Below, piece after piece: positions 44,890 through 56,046 of a stretch of DNA of 64,000 nucleotides (the first letter of the stretch is position 1; each line of letters begins with the position of its first letter). Below the pieces are notes generated by a model, which did not search any database, was not told where the DNA came from, and was given only the letters and a program-made list of their open reading frames with translations. The translations under genes were made by a program, and so were the position numbers. This stretch comes from Siphonodentalium dalli (lineage: Eukaryota; Mollusca; Scaphopoda; Gadilida; Siphonodentaliidae): contig CP136064.1 in the NCBI GenBank assembly GCA_032622095.1, positions 141,625,954-141,689,953 of the forward strand, written 5' to 3'.

Positions 44890-45400
44890 AAGGCCCACTT
44901 AATTTTCGAACCCCCAGATCACATGTATAAAATATATGCCACTATATATACCATTTGAAATATGAAGCTCTCTAACACTGTATTATCAGCTTATCCGGTG
45001 TAATAAACTGTGAACATGTTGTTTTTGTTGAGTTAACGCAGGGTTAACGACTTGTTTTTGTGCTTAAGGTTCATCTGGTTTTGTTGCGCAAAGTAAAGTG
45101 TATTATTTTCAATGGAGGGGGGTAACTCTATATTTTAAAGATAATGTTATTCCCCTTCAATTGAAAATACAGTAGGTTGAATTCTGTTGCATTCTGAGAG
45201 CCATGACATATACCGGGGGGAATCTTTTTATGATTTAAGATGTTTTCGATTTCTCTAGGGGCATCTTCTGATACAGACGTTTGGAATGGTGATGAACTAT
45301 ATTAGTGTTTTAATCATATTTTATGGCACAGATTGTGTTTAAAACCTGATATCAAGGCACTATAAAAAATAGCCGATGACTCGAAAATTAAGTGGGCCTT
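44890..45400. mobile_element. Small TIR element, 511 bp, nested in the foldback
   Basis: AAGGCCCACTTAATTTTCGA (44890-44909) and its exact complement TCGAAAATTAAGTGGGCCTT (45381-45400) are perfect 20-bp inverted repeats. Inside, a second pair surrounds 45100-45165 (ATTATTTTCAATGGAGGGGG against TCCCCTTCAATTGAAAAT). No convincing target duplication and no coding frame. Confidence 0.7.
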
Positions 45401-45481
45401 ACAATTCAATACAAATTCACAATTGCAGTTAGGTTCAACTCATACCCGTCTATTCAACGACATTCTGTTCGCATCATTCAT

Positions 45482-45962
45482 TAAAGGTACTCAATCCGAA
45501 GGGTCCCCATCTCAACAGATTCCAACAACAAAAATCCGATCAGAGGGTCCTATATTACTATTTCTTTGGCTTTGGGGGTAAAAAATATTTGATTCGAGTC
45601 GAGGAACCATCAAACAATGCTCAGAGTTATTAGATATTGATTTTTGAAATTTGTTATTTACTCGAGATGAGTACTAATAATTGCCTTCAACTGCCGTAAT
45701 CTGTTCGGGATGTGTACACCAAAATCTATTCAAACAGACAATGATGGATAACTCTAAAATCAAGTGGTAATAATAACGCAATTTTGACTGAGTTCTGGGC
45801 CAGAAAGTATTCCCGATAATGAAAAATAATAGATTTCTAAAATCGATATCTAACAAATCTGAGCTTTGATGGGTGACTTCCTCGACTCGAATCAAATATT
45901 TTTGACCCCCGAAGCCATTGAAATAGTAATTGAGAGGAGTTTTATCGGATTGAGTACCTTTA
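45482..45962. repeat. Inverted repeat (hairpin), 481 bp, nested in the foldback
   Basis: TAAAGGTACTCAATCCGA (45482-45499) pairs with TCGGATTGAGTACCTTTA (45945-45962). Pairing continues inward through AATATTTGATTCGAGTCGAG and CTCGACTCGAATCAAATATT, to GTTATTAGATATTGATTTTT and the ATCGATATCTAACAAAT region. Arms are about 180 bp. Confidence 0.8.
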
Positions 45963-46376
45963 AGAGTTATAGTCCCGCTGTTTTAATCCCGCCTTTAGTT
46001 GGCGTATTGTTGCCTGTAAGATTATTGAGATATAACGCCAAACGCGATGACATTAAATCGCACGGAAAGAGCAATAATTGTGTGGGCTGCCTGACGTGAA
46101 TATGTATTGGAAAATAACGTCATACGTATTATAATGACATTAAATCTCAAGGAAACCCACGAAATTAACATTTAATGTTTCAATGTTTTAAGTTATTTCC
46201 TTCATAAAAAAGAGTCTTCGTGATAAAGAACCCTCTCAATACATGAATATAGAATTAACCTTTAAACAACAAATCTTCGGAATAGCGAACCTTCGGAGTA
46301 GTGAACCTTCGGAATAGTGAACCTTCGGAATAGTGAACCTTCGGAATAGCGAACCTTCGGAATAGAGACATGTTCC

Positions 46377-46565
46377 CATATGACTAACTTCCACAAATGT
46401 CAGTCCTAAAATGAGTTCACAAGCCAGGCTTTATGACAAAATCCCACCTCTTGTCGAGAATGCACTTCCACAACTGCACATTTCGGCAGAGAACGCAAAC
46501 ATTGACAATGCACTTCCCCAACTGCACATTTCGGCGGGGAATACCGCCGTCTGCGATTGCTTGTT
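46377..46565 (+). repeat. Repeat I, right part and terminus
   Basis: Resumes with CATATGACTAACTTCCACAA (compare CACATGGCTCATTTCCACAA in the core units) and ends with a short duplication CAACTGCACATTTCGGC and GCGGGGAATACCGCCGTCTG. The CGGCGGGGAATACCGCCG word is palindromic and likely marks the element end. Confidence 0.75.
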
Positions 46566-46619
46566 ATTTTAGACCCATGAAACTATTTAAAACAAATTAT
46601 TTAAAGAGATAATCCGTCT

Positions 46620-48570
46620 TTATTGCAAATACAGGTACGTTGGTATACCGTCTGATCGCCCACAAAGCTTGACCACAAAGCAACCTGCACAACAGAGAGC
46701 TCACTTCGGGCGGGTTCAGACATTAGACAAATTCCGCAAAACTCAGATGGGGGGTAAAATTCGCGAATCCAGATAAAACTAAATTGGCGAAAGGATGTGA
46801 TGGGTAGTATATATTTGCAATTTCCTAATTTGTTTTTCGCGAATGAGAATAGAATGTTGCACGGACGTTTAGTATATGTATACTATCACCGCCATGGTCC
46901 AGTAATAATGTTACCACCAGAAGGGTGCTTGGCTTTTATCATACCCTGCATCAATCGTGATCGAGTAATGCTATTAATATTATAAGTAGAGAACTATACT
47001 GTGCATCATGTTTTATACATCATACATGTTTGGGATCACTTCCAGTTCATAAACGAGGTGGATACAAACACACAGTACATACATTTAGTCAGACAAGAGC
47101 AAGCTTGTGCGCGGTATTATTTTTCTGATTAATTATTTTCTGTTAATTATTTAATATATAATTTCCATATAATATAAAATGTTTATATGTGTTTATAAAC
47201 AATCAAATATTCCATGGAAGTATAAAATTTCTGGTATTTCAGAAATTTAAATCCTAGTTTTTCATTATTATTATACTCCGGTATTTTTCAACGCCCTAAT
47301 CTCTGAAAGTATTACGATTAGAAAACTCAAGATTGGTAAGTATGTTGGGGTAAATGAGTTCTGTGCCTTTGGCCCATAACGGATATTGTCCACGTTTACC
47401 TCGCGGAGTTATCTCCCTTTATATGAAAAAATGTCATTTTATTATCTCGGAAATTATAAGGAGCAGAGCATCGAAAATTGGACCATATGCACACCTCGAT
47501 ATGCCCTACAGCCCACGGGCATCAAAACTTGTGTCCGCGCTTTCCCTGAGGAGTTACCGCCCACAAATATGGACACACTATACACCAGGATGAATAAACC
47601 AAGGTTGTTTTTTTTTTGTTTTTTTTTTTTATAAGTGCAGCGCTCTAAATATTTTATTGCACATTCCGAATTGGACGAGTGATCCGGACCCGAATGTACC
47701 GCTTAAAAATGTTATTCCCATAACTTTCCGCGTAACTGGGTACGGAAATGTTGCACCTATTTTTCCCGCCAAATCCAAACCGGCTAATTAAAGAGCAAGA
47801 TAATGTCGTAACAGGTACGTTGATATACTGTATGTACGTCCCAAAAGTTTGACGGCTATACTTTAAAAGTAACCTGCCCAACGGAGAATGCGAGTCGGGG
47901 TGGGTTTTGACTTTAGGAAAATTCCACGAAAATTGCAAAGGGGGGAAAATTCAAACATCGAGATAATTTTTTTTTGACGAGTACATCTGATGGCTAGTTT
48001 TCACGCGCATCCAGAGGACGATTTTCTAATTTTCAGATGGAACGGTTTACTCGTGACAACGCTATATATCATAAATATGTATACTTACGTAGTCTATCAC
48101 TAGCCGATTTTTAGCCCCAAATCCAAACGGGCTAATGTAGGAGCGAGTTTCACGCAGGAGCATGTAAGCCGGTATACTGTAGGTACCACTACAAAATTTG
48201 ACCCGCTCTACTATAAGCGCAACCTGCTCAAGGGAGTGTTTGTGTCGGGTGGGTTCAGATTTGGCAAATTCCACCGAAGATCAAATGGGGAAAATTACTA
48301 CGAAAATCAGATATTGAGATAAAAACTTTTCGACGAGTGGATGTCATAAGTAGTATCTAAACGCAAGATTAGTACGATTTTTAAAGATTTAGATTGGACG
48401 GTTTAACCCTGGTAGCGTATAACGTTGTAACGGATGAAATATATTACTCAAAATCAAAACATCTCTTCATGGCGCAAATTCAAACGGACTTGTCAAGAAG
48501 CAATGCAAATGCATGAACATGCTCACCGATATAATATATAGGTATGTCCGCTCTACTATAAAAGTAACCT
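46620..48570. repeat. Repeat H, four degenerate units of about 380 bp
   Basis: Recurring words: CAGGTACGTTGGTATACCGT (46634), CAGGTACGTTGATATACTGT (47814), GTAAGCCGGTATACTGTAGG (48166) and CACCGATATAATATATAGGT (48525). Each is followed by AA(C)CTGC(C/A)CAA and GTCGGG(T)GGGTT, then AAATTCC(A/G)C. The array is interrupted by a repeat G fragment at 47263-47640. No gene. Confidence 0.65.
47263..47640 (+). repeat. Repeat G fragment, near-identical to 38370-38690
   Basis: About 325 bp match 38370-38690 with about three substitutions (CCGCGTTTACC/CCACGTTTACC, GACCGTATG/GACCATATG, TACCACCC/TACCGCCC). It then diverges and ends in T-runs (47607-47631). Low divergence implies recent copying. Confidence 0.8.
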
Positions 48571-48970
48571 ATTGTCAGGATTTGACCTTTCCAAAACACT
48601 CACCGGACAAAAGTTTCCCTAGGTATCAAATTTTGTCGAAATCCGTTCGTTTTACTTGACCTTGAACTGACCATTTCGAAGGTCAATTTTAGGTCGGGAC
48701 CACAATTTGACCCACACAAAAGACTCCCCGGACAAAAGTACCCCTAGGTATCAAATTTCGTTGAAATCAGTCTATTTTGCCCGATTTGACCTTGGATTGA
48801 CCTTTTTTAAGGCCAAGTTCAGGTCGGGGGTCACGATTTGACCCGTCCAAAACACTCCCTGAATAAAAGTACCCATATTTATAAAATTTTGTCAAAATCC
48901 GTCTAGCAGTTTGCCCGTTCATAGCTAACAGACAAACAAACAGACAGAAGTCCCAAAATATATATTACAT
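48571..48970 (+). repeat. Repeat family A, divergent copy 6
   Basis: GATTTGACCTTTCCAAAACA, CCGGACAAAAGT, CCCTAGGTATCAAATTT and TGACCTTGAACTGACCATTT repeat three times with a period near 130 bp. The end GACAAACAAACAGACAGAAG then TCCCAAAATATATATTAC matches the family A terminus. Confidence 0.75.
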
Positions 48971-49759
48971 TTAGAAATGACAATGCAAGTGCAACATCGG
49001 ATCATAAGGCACCAATATGCATTCGCATAAAGAGGAACACACATATACGCATATGGGATGGGATGGGATACCATGGAAGTATATCTGATTCCATGGAATC
49101 TGACCTCTAGTTATTTATTATTTTTTGTATACCTATCAAACTAAAATATCATGGCAGTACAGATATAGCGACCGTGTGCTTTATGCATACTTAGGTCCAT
49201 GTGAGTTCCAATGTTGTGATATCTGGATAGGTAAGCCTGTACTTAAACATTTGCTAATAAAGTTAGTAAATTTTTGCTGAAAATTGAATATATTATCAAT
49301 GTGCATTTGGTCTTCGTGACTTGAGGTTTATTGAGTATAGACATTAGACAACTAGAGTATTTTAGATGGCAGAGTATATGGTAGAGTTACTAGGTTAGGA
49401 AAAGGAAAGGAAATGCGTAATGAGGAGTGATGAATCTGAGTGTTCTTACAAATAATACTAACAATGTTAAGCTGAACAGGCCATGCTGAAGCAGTAATCA
49501 ACATACCATGCAGCATGCATGTAGTTTCTATAGGGCTGACCATTACTGTACAATTTCACATCTCTTATCCAATTTTGTATATTGTTTAATCATACTCATT
49601 TTATAGTTTACAAAAACCTTGTAAGATATTGCAGTTCATGACTTTTTGCCATCATTTCAAAAAAAATTATTTAAATTGATGATTTATCTGCTTGGCTCTG
49701 TTCTGTGAGACGTGTGGGTATATTATGCATAATGATGGTCTTCTATGCCTTAGCAGAAA
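48971..49759. other. No gene recognised
   Basis: A GGGATGGGATGGGAT run precedes CCATGGAAGTATATCTGATT (a repeat G-like head) at 49055-49110. The rest is unannotated. Confidence 0.4.
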
Positions 49760-50580
49760 GGCACCCGTCAAATGTTAGCATTTAACATTTGAAACCATAT
49801 ACAGAAATTGTCCAGGTACATGAGTATGTGTATTGATGAACCATATATTGAGAAGGCTGGTTGGGAAGATCACCAGGTGTATATGTTGTTATCCCCATTA
49901 GGTCACCAAAGCTGAGAAATACGCTGATAGAGAGATCCTTCTGAAAGCTATTTATATATGCATCGACTGCATACCTTTCTAGTTTATCGCGCAAGATGAC
50001 ACTCAGATCCCATATGTAGCATCTGAATTATACCATGAATGAAGCTCGCTAAGAATAAGTATAAATATTCCCAGCTTTCAAGACAAACATTTGAGCTGGA
50101 CACCAGCATATGTATTGTTTGAAACATTCAAATTAGTGGGACCCTTCTACCAAGAAGTGTAGAAAACTGTGTTGGTGTGAGCGAGATAGCTTACTCCGAC
50201 GAAGAGATGGAAGCTGGTCCAGATAATACTGAATGTAGCAAATCAGAATAGGTCAGGTACTGTTGTTTTGAATCTTGGAAGTCAGAATATAACTATTCAG
50301 CATACCTATATACGGTGACGGCCATTATGGGCGCTTTATATATATAATAGTGGAGAATGCATGGATTTTGAAATGCCACATCGCGATTATTAATTGTGGT
50401 TTTTCATCCTTCCAGAAGGCTACGAGCTATATATGCATGGGTGTTGTTATAGTAATAACATTCATTGAATCGAAACAGATATCGCATTATTAGCTTCAAT
50501 TCGGCTTTGACAGATTACCGGCATTTGGGAAAACGTGATATCGGACCAAAAAATCCAGCAAGGAATGTATATTATGGTCA
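49760..50580 (-). repeat. Repeat F, copy 2, inverted relative to 27596-29335
   Basis: Complement of the F blocks in matching order: AACTAGAAAGGTATGCAGTC (from 49986), AGAAGGGTCCCACTAATTTG, ATTATCTGGACCAGCTTCCA (50232), CACCCATGCATATATAGCTC (50440) and CCAAATGCCGGTAATCTGTC (50530). A D array is inserted between it and the last F block at 51223-51365. Confidence 0.75.
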
Positions 50581-51222
50581 ACAGCCATGACAAATTTCAT
50601 AATGTGCGACCAAAGCTACGACATGTAGCCCGTGCCAAAGGATTTAGTCACGCAAAGAGTAAAATCCAAGATGACTGCTGGCAGCCATGTTTTTTGGCCG
50701 AATAACCCCAAAATTACATTTTCTCATCTTCATGTCAATATTAACATAATTTACAAATTTCACGATGATCAGACAAACAGTACAGCCTGTAGACCGTGCT
50801 AATGAATTGAATTTTGAAATCCAAGAAGGCTGCCGAAGGCTGTCGAAGGCCATGTTTTTTGGCCGAATGACCCCCAAAATGACTCGTTCCCATCTACATG
50901 TCAATATTAACTTCCACGACAAATTTCATGATGATCAGACGAACACCCGGCCTTTAGCCCATGCTAATGAATTGAATTTTGAAATCCAAGATGGCCACTG
51001 GCAGCCATGATTTTTGCCGAATGACCCCAAAATGACTCGTTCCCATCTACATGTCAATGTCAACAGCTATGAAAAATTTCATAATGATCCGACCAAAGGT
51101 ATGACCTGTAGCCCGTGCAAAAGGAAATAGTTGAGACGCATACACACCCTCAAACACACGGATGATGGATACCAAGCCATGGCAATAGCTCAAACTTTGC
51201 AAAGTAAAGTTGAGCTAAAAAT
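50572..51222 (+). repeat. Tandem repeat D, array 3, with hairpin tail
   Basis: Three to four D units, then GTTGAGACGCATACACACCC, GGATGATGGATACCAAGCCA and the terminal hairpin AGCTCAAACTTTGCAAAGTA with AAGTTGAGCTAA. Interrupts repeat F copy 2. Confidence 0.85.
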
Positions 51223-51365
51223 GGGCACCATGATGGACACCATCTTGTCTGGAGTCTCTGTGGCCAGTTTTTTTTCTTGTTAACAACCGAAAAAAATTAG
51301 AGGAGACATTAAGAAAGAAAATTAGTGGGGTGAAATTAAGTCCTGGGGTGGGTGCAGAGGTAGAC
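51223..51365 (-). repeat. Repeat F, copy 2, outer block
   Basis: Complement of 27600-27735: CATCTTGTCTGGAGTCTCTG, TGGCCAGTTTTTTTTCTTGT, TAACAACCGAAAAAAATTAG and TTAAGTCCTGGGGTGGGTGC. Confidence 0.8.
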
Positions 51366-51619
51366 AAATACAATCATATACAAGACAGTCAATGACTATG
51401 GAGTCGCACACCAGAATTCAAAGACAGAGAAGACTGGGACTCTGAAGACTACTATAGTCAGTACTTGTCAAATCACTTTAAAACAAGTAGTTCTAAACAG
51501 AGACACAGCTAGAGAGTCTTTCGTTGAATGGTGGGTGAGCATATGGGGTGTCCACCTTGATAATTTTTTTGTGATGAGCAATGAATAGAGAGATAAACAA
51601 GGAGTGTAAAAAATTAGCA

Positions 51620-52817
51620 GTAAAGGATTTAGTCATACACAGAGTAAAATCCAAGATGACCGAATGATCCCAAAATGACTCGTTCCCATCTACATGTCAT
51701 TATTAACATCCATGACAAATTTTATGATGATCAGACTAAAGGTACGACCTATAGCCCGTGCTAAAGGATTTAGTCATACAAAGAGTAAAATCCAAGATGG
51801 CTGCTGGTGGCCATGTTTTTTGGCCGAATAACCCCAAAATGACTTGTTCCCATCTACATGTTATTGTTAACATCCAAGACACATTTTATGATGATCCGAC
51901 CAAAGGTACGACCTGTAGGCCGTGCCAAAGAATTTAGTCATGCAAAGAGTAAGTCTAAGATGGCTGCCGGCGGCCATGTTTTTTGGCCAAATAACCCCAA
52001 AATTACTCGTTCCCATCTACATGTCAATGTTAACATCCATGACAAATTTCATGATGATCATACCAAAGGTACGACCTGTAGCCCGTGCTAATGGATTGAA
52101 TTTTGAAATCCAAGATGGCCACTGGCGGCCATGTTTTTTGTCCGAATCACCCCAAAATAACTCGTTCCCATCTACATTCCAATTTCAACAGCCATGACAA
52201 ATTTCATGATGATCAGACTAAAGGTACGACCTGTAGCCTGTGCTAAAGGATTTAGTCATACAAAGAGTAAAATCCAAAATGGCTGCTGGCGGCCATGTTT
52301 TTTTGCCGAATGACCCCAAAATGACTCGTTCCCATCTACATGTCAATATTAACATCCATAACAAATTTTATGATGATCCGACCAAAGGTACGACCTGTAG
52401 GCCGTGCCAAAGAATTTAGTCATGCAAAGAGTAAAATCTAAGATGGCTGCCGGCAGCCATGTTTTTTGGCCGAATGATCCCAAAATTACTCGTTCCCATC
52501 TACATGTCAATATTAATATCCATGACAAATTTCATGATGATCAGTACAACATTTAGCCTGTGCTAATGGATTGAATATTGAAATCCAAGATGGCCACTGG
52601 TGGCCATGTTTTTTTTTCGAATGACCCCAAAATGAATCGTTCCGGTCTAAATGTTGATGTCAACAGCTATGTCAAATTTCATAATGAACCGACCAAAGGT
52701 ACGACCTGTAGCCTGTATTGTTGACGAATCACACACACACACACGCACACACAGACGATGGACGACAAAGCCATGGCAATAGCTCAAACTTTACAAAGTA
52801 AAGTTGAGCTAATAACA
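51620..52817 (+). repeat. Tandem repeat D, array 4, with microsatellite and hairpin tail
   Basis: Seven units at a period of about 163 bp (CGTTCCCATCTACATGT near 51680, 51845, 52010, 52165, 52328, 52490). The last one is diverged. Then a (CA)n tract at 52731-52752, GACGATGGACGACAAAGCCA and the terminal AGCTCAAACTTTACAAAGTA with AAGTTGAGCTAA (52786-52815). Confidence 0.9.
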
Positions 52818-53039
52818 ATTGCTACTTCAAGATCTCCAACTGTTGGAAATTTATCATAACCTTACTGAAAACACCGGAATATATAAAAATTATTAAATGT
52901 ATAGGAATCTATATATAGAATTGAATAAAACATGGACGACAGGCCGATCACGATCGGCAATGTTTAACTCATAGCTTGGCGATAGTGATTATCTATTTTC
53001 AGCTAGGAATCTAAAATCCATAACATTCAATGTTAATCT

Positions 53040-53408
53040 TCAAAGATTAGAATTTATTTATTTTTTTTAAACTCTGTTAAAAAAATCGGATCAAACCCAT
53101 ATTCAAATTCTTTCTGTATTTTGGGCTGAGAAACTCACATACCAAATTTGATTTCAGATATCTTTTTTTTTTAGTTATTGCAGAATGCGTGAATTCTAAG
53201 TCAAAGAAGGGCCATAACTCCATAAAAAAACTCATATTTTAACTCGATCTGTGTTTTGGGCTGAAAAACATATACAAAATTTGGTTCCAATCAAATAAAA
53301 AAATGTTTGAGTTATCGCACTATGCGTAAAGTGTCTACCAGACGGACGACGAGTGGTCAATCCGGACATCGACAATATGTGTACCATACTATGGTATGGG
53401 TACACATA
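53040..53408 (+). repeat. Repeat J, copy 1, with terminal palindrome
   Basis: Units of about 150 bp with AAAGAAGGGCCATAACTCCA, CGATCTGTGTTTTGGGCTGA and AATTTGGTTCCAATCA. The end has GACGGACGACGAG and a hairpin ATGTGTACCATACTATGGTA followed by TGGGTACACAT. Confidence 0.75.
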
Positions 53409-53779
53409 AAAATAAAATTAATCAATCAATATAGGCAAAGAGTGTGTCAAAATAAACCAATATAAAATGCGACATATCAGATGAAATCCATGCAAGTGAA
53501 TGAGAAACCTGGAGATATAATAGAAGAATGATTAATTGAAAAATATAATGAGAACATCCATACAAATGAAAAACTTTTAGAACTGAATGGGAGAGTCCAC
53601 TGAATCATGAATGAGTTACAGCTTCACTGCTAAATGGTATATATGTGGCTAAAGATAACTCTAATTCAATAAGACAACATTATGGCTGGTCTCTATTGCA
53701 GTTAAGCTTGTATTACTGGTAGTTAATAGTAAGCTACTTGGGTTATTATCAAACCTCAAATCTGTTCAATTCTTAGTTG
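53409..53779. other. No gene recognised
   Basis: AT-rich spacer between the two repeat J copies. Confidence 0.4.
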
Positions 53780-54150
53780 AAAAAGAGCCATAACTCTGGT
53801 ATAACAAATTGGATCTAACCCATATTCAAACTTGATCTGTATTTTGAGTTGAGAAACTCACATACCAAATTTGGTTCCTATCAGATGAAAAATGGTTGAT
53901 TTATCAAAGCATGTGAGAATTCTATGTCAAAGGGCCATAACTCCATTAAAAATATTTGGTTCCAATCAGATAAAAAAAAATTGAGTTTATAAATGGCAGA
54001 ATGCGTGAATTCTAAGTCGAAAAAGGGCCATAACTCTGTTAAAAAAAACTCAAATCAAACCCATATTTGAACTCAATCTGTATTTTGTCCTGAGAAACCC
54101 ATACACAAAATTTGGTTCCGATCAGATAGAAAATGTTTGAGATATTTGCC
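53780..54150 (+). repeat. Repeat J, copy 2, no tail
   Basis: Three degenerate units with AAAAGGGCCATAACTCTGTT, CTGTATTTTG(A/T), CAGATGAAAAATGGTTGA and AATGCGTGAATTCTAAGTCG. Lacks the palindromic tail of copy 1. Confidence 0.7.
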
Positions 54151-54588
54151 ATGAATAAGCTATTAACATTCCTTCAGAATGTGCCAGGAAAGAACTTCAC
54201 ATACATCTATATTCTGCATACAGTATAGTGGTGATCTTAAAGTCACATGGTAGTTTGAGCTCCAAAATACACTAAATAATATATGCTTTTGAATTTTTCC
54301 CGGTATCAAAATAGGTTGATAAATACTTGAACTATATTTAAACGAACATTATATGTCCCAGAAAGACGTATTGAAGTCATAACTAATACAACTTTAAACA
54401 CAGTGTTTGGGTCCCAAACAAACAGCCATGTGCAAGACAATGAAAAGAATGGAGCATTCCGTGCTAGTCTATTCCTGATATGGTAGAAATAATGAGTGTT
54501 GTTTCACTTCTGTGGGAAAAATTTAAAACAGCTGGAAAATGGCTATAGCCATGGACAGTATTTTTCAGAGCATATGTAGCCGTTTTAT
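54151..54588. other. No gene recognised
   Basis: Neither repeats nor a coding frame were identified. Confidence 0.4.
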
Positions 54589-55928
54589 ATACTACCGTAT
54601 TCTCGCGGGTATAAGACCAGGGGGCCTAGGGAATAAATAGCTTGAAAAGGCATGGGTGGTCTTATACCCCGGAAAAAATTGAGTTGACATTGAATATTAA
54701 TTAGGGGAACAAAACAAATTTTAATGGCGTGTTGTTTCTTAATTTGGGCTGTTTTACCCTTGGATAGGGGTTTGAGTTTATCGTAATCGCGCTCCCAAGA
54801 TGGAATCTGCTTCCGCGATATTTCCCATTCACGTTCGGTTTTGGACAAATTCCTGCCGTTATCGCGAAATCACTCGATCACAGTCACTTTCACAGCAATT
54901 GTGTAAGATTTACGTTGTAGAGGCATTGCGAACAAATAAAGAACTGAAGATCTGGGGTTAGTTTCTCAGTATTTATACCGATCATATGTTTTGATTGAAA
55001 CCCACATTGCACATATGAACATGGCTTAAATTTTGTCTATAGTAGTCTATAGTTTATATCAATGTTCAGACTTAATCCGATTAGGAAACTAATAAACCCG
55101 ACGCTTTATTCGTGATCCGTTGTCCACATAGAGGATGTTACAATAGCGACTAATTGCATGTTTGACAAAAGCCAGTGAGTGTAATTATTTAACACTAACA
55201 GTACTGACAAAAAACAGTTGTATTTCTGCTAAAAAGCACGTGTTTTAATAAATAGAGTTATCGCTCCTAAACTGTTTATACTGTAAAACGTGAACAAAAT
55301 GCAGCTTAAAAATGTTAATGTCAATAACCTTTATTTTGGTTTCGAGTACATAACGTTGACGTGGTTTGGAAGACATTGTTGTTCAATGACAAGTTCCCCT
55401 TCTGCTTCATTATTATACCCACTGTGTGTTTACATAACCAGGAAGCCAGTTCTCTGTGTTTGGTTGCATGAAGGAACAAACCGACGTTGTCACTGAACGC
55501 GAAAAATATGTTTTTACAGTACTGTAGTTGGACAGATACCTGTGCGCTTTGCATGCGCATAGCCGTGCATTGCTTTTGAACTTGAAGCTACATAATTATA
55601 TATGCTGTTAGCGACTCGGTTCTTTTGTATTTGATGTCTGTTAATGATTTGTTTCCCCGGGAAATATAATTTATTAAACAAATAAGATTTTAAGATTCAC
55701 TTTATTTTATTTTATTGAATATTATCACTTGCCTACGAAACAAGACACAGTGTAACATAAATCATCTTTATTTTTCTCAAATACTGGTATATAAACCAAT
55801 TTTGGAGGGGTTATGGTTAGGGCTAGGGAGGGGGTGGTCTTATACCCCGGAAAACTTACTTCTAGTGAAAATACTGGGGTGGTCATATGCCAGAAAGTGG
55901 GCTTATACCCGCGAGAATACGGTAGTAT
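54589..55928. mobile_element. TIR element, about 1.34 kb, ends CCGTATTCTCGCGGGTATAAG
   Basis: ATACTACCGTATTCTCGCGG plus GTATAAG at the left (54589-54615) is repeated inverted at 55902-55928. Subterminal direct repeats of GGTATAAGACCA and its complement TGGTCTTATACCCCGG occur just inside both ends (54660-54675 and 55836-55851). The interior has no transposase-like frame. Because ATACTA/TAGTAT is part of the palindrome, the target duplication is uncertain; TA is possible. Class unassigned. Confidence 0.8.
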
Positions 55929-56046
55929 GTCAATATTTCGTGTATTTGTCAATCTATCTTATACTTCCTTCCTTTGGAAACTTGAATAAGCCATGTCTGT
56001 ATAAAAACAACTGTGTTAAATATTATTAGCCAAGAAGGCTGTTATG

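Larger units (their letters stand above)
44475..46376. mobile_element. Foldback element with 16-bp-unit terminal arrays, 1,902 bp
   Basis: The left end holds about seven 16-bp units of the type ATTATTCCGAAGGTTC (44491-44610). The right end holds five and a half units in inverted orientation, GGAATAGYGAACCTTC (46275-46372). Both outer borders read TCTCTATTCCGAAGG towards the interior. CATATG flanks both sides (44469-44474 and 46377-46382) and may be the target duplication, although it is itself palindromic. The interior is non-coding and contains two further inverted-repeat elements (44890-45400, 45482-45962). Layout is like Drosophila FB elements, whose arms are also arrays of short repeats. 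Confidence 0.85.

Noticed and set aside
44491-46372. CRISPR-like regular short repeats
   Set aside because: The 16-bp units are contiguous with no spacers, occur in inverted arrays, and the genome is eukaryotic. They are foldback arms.
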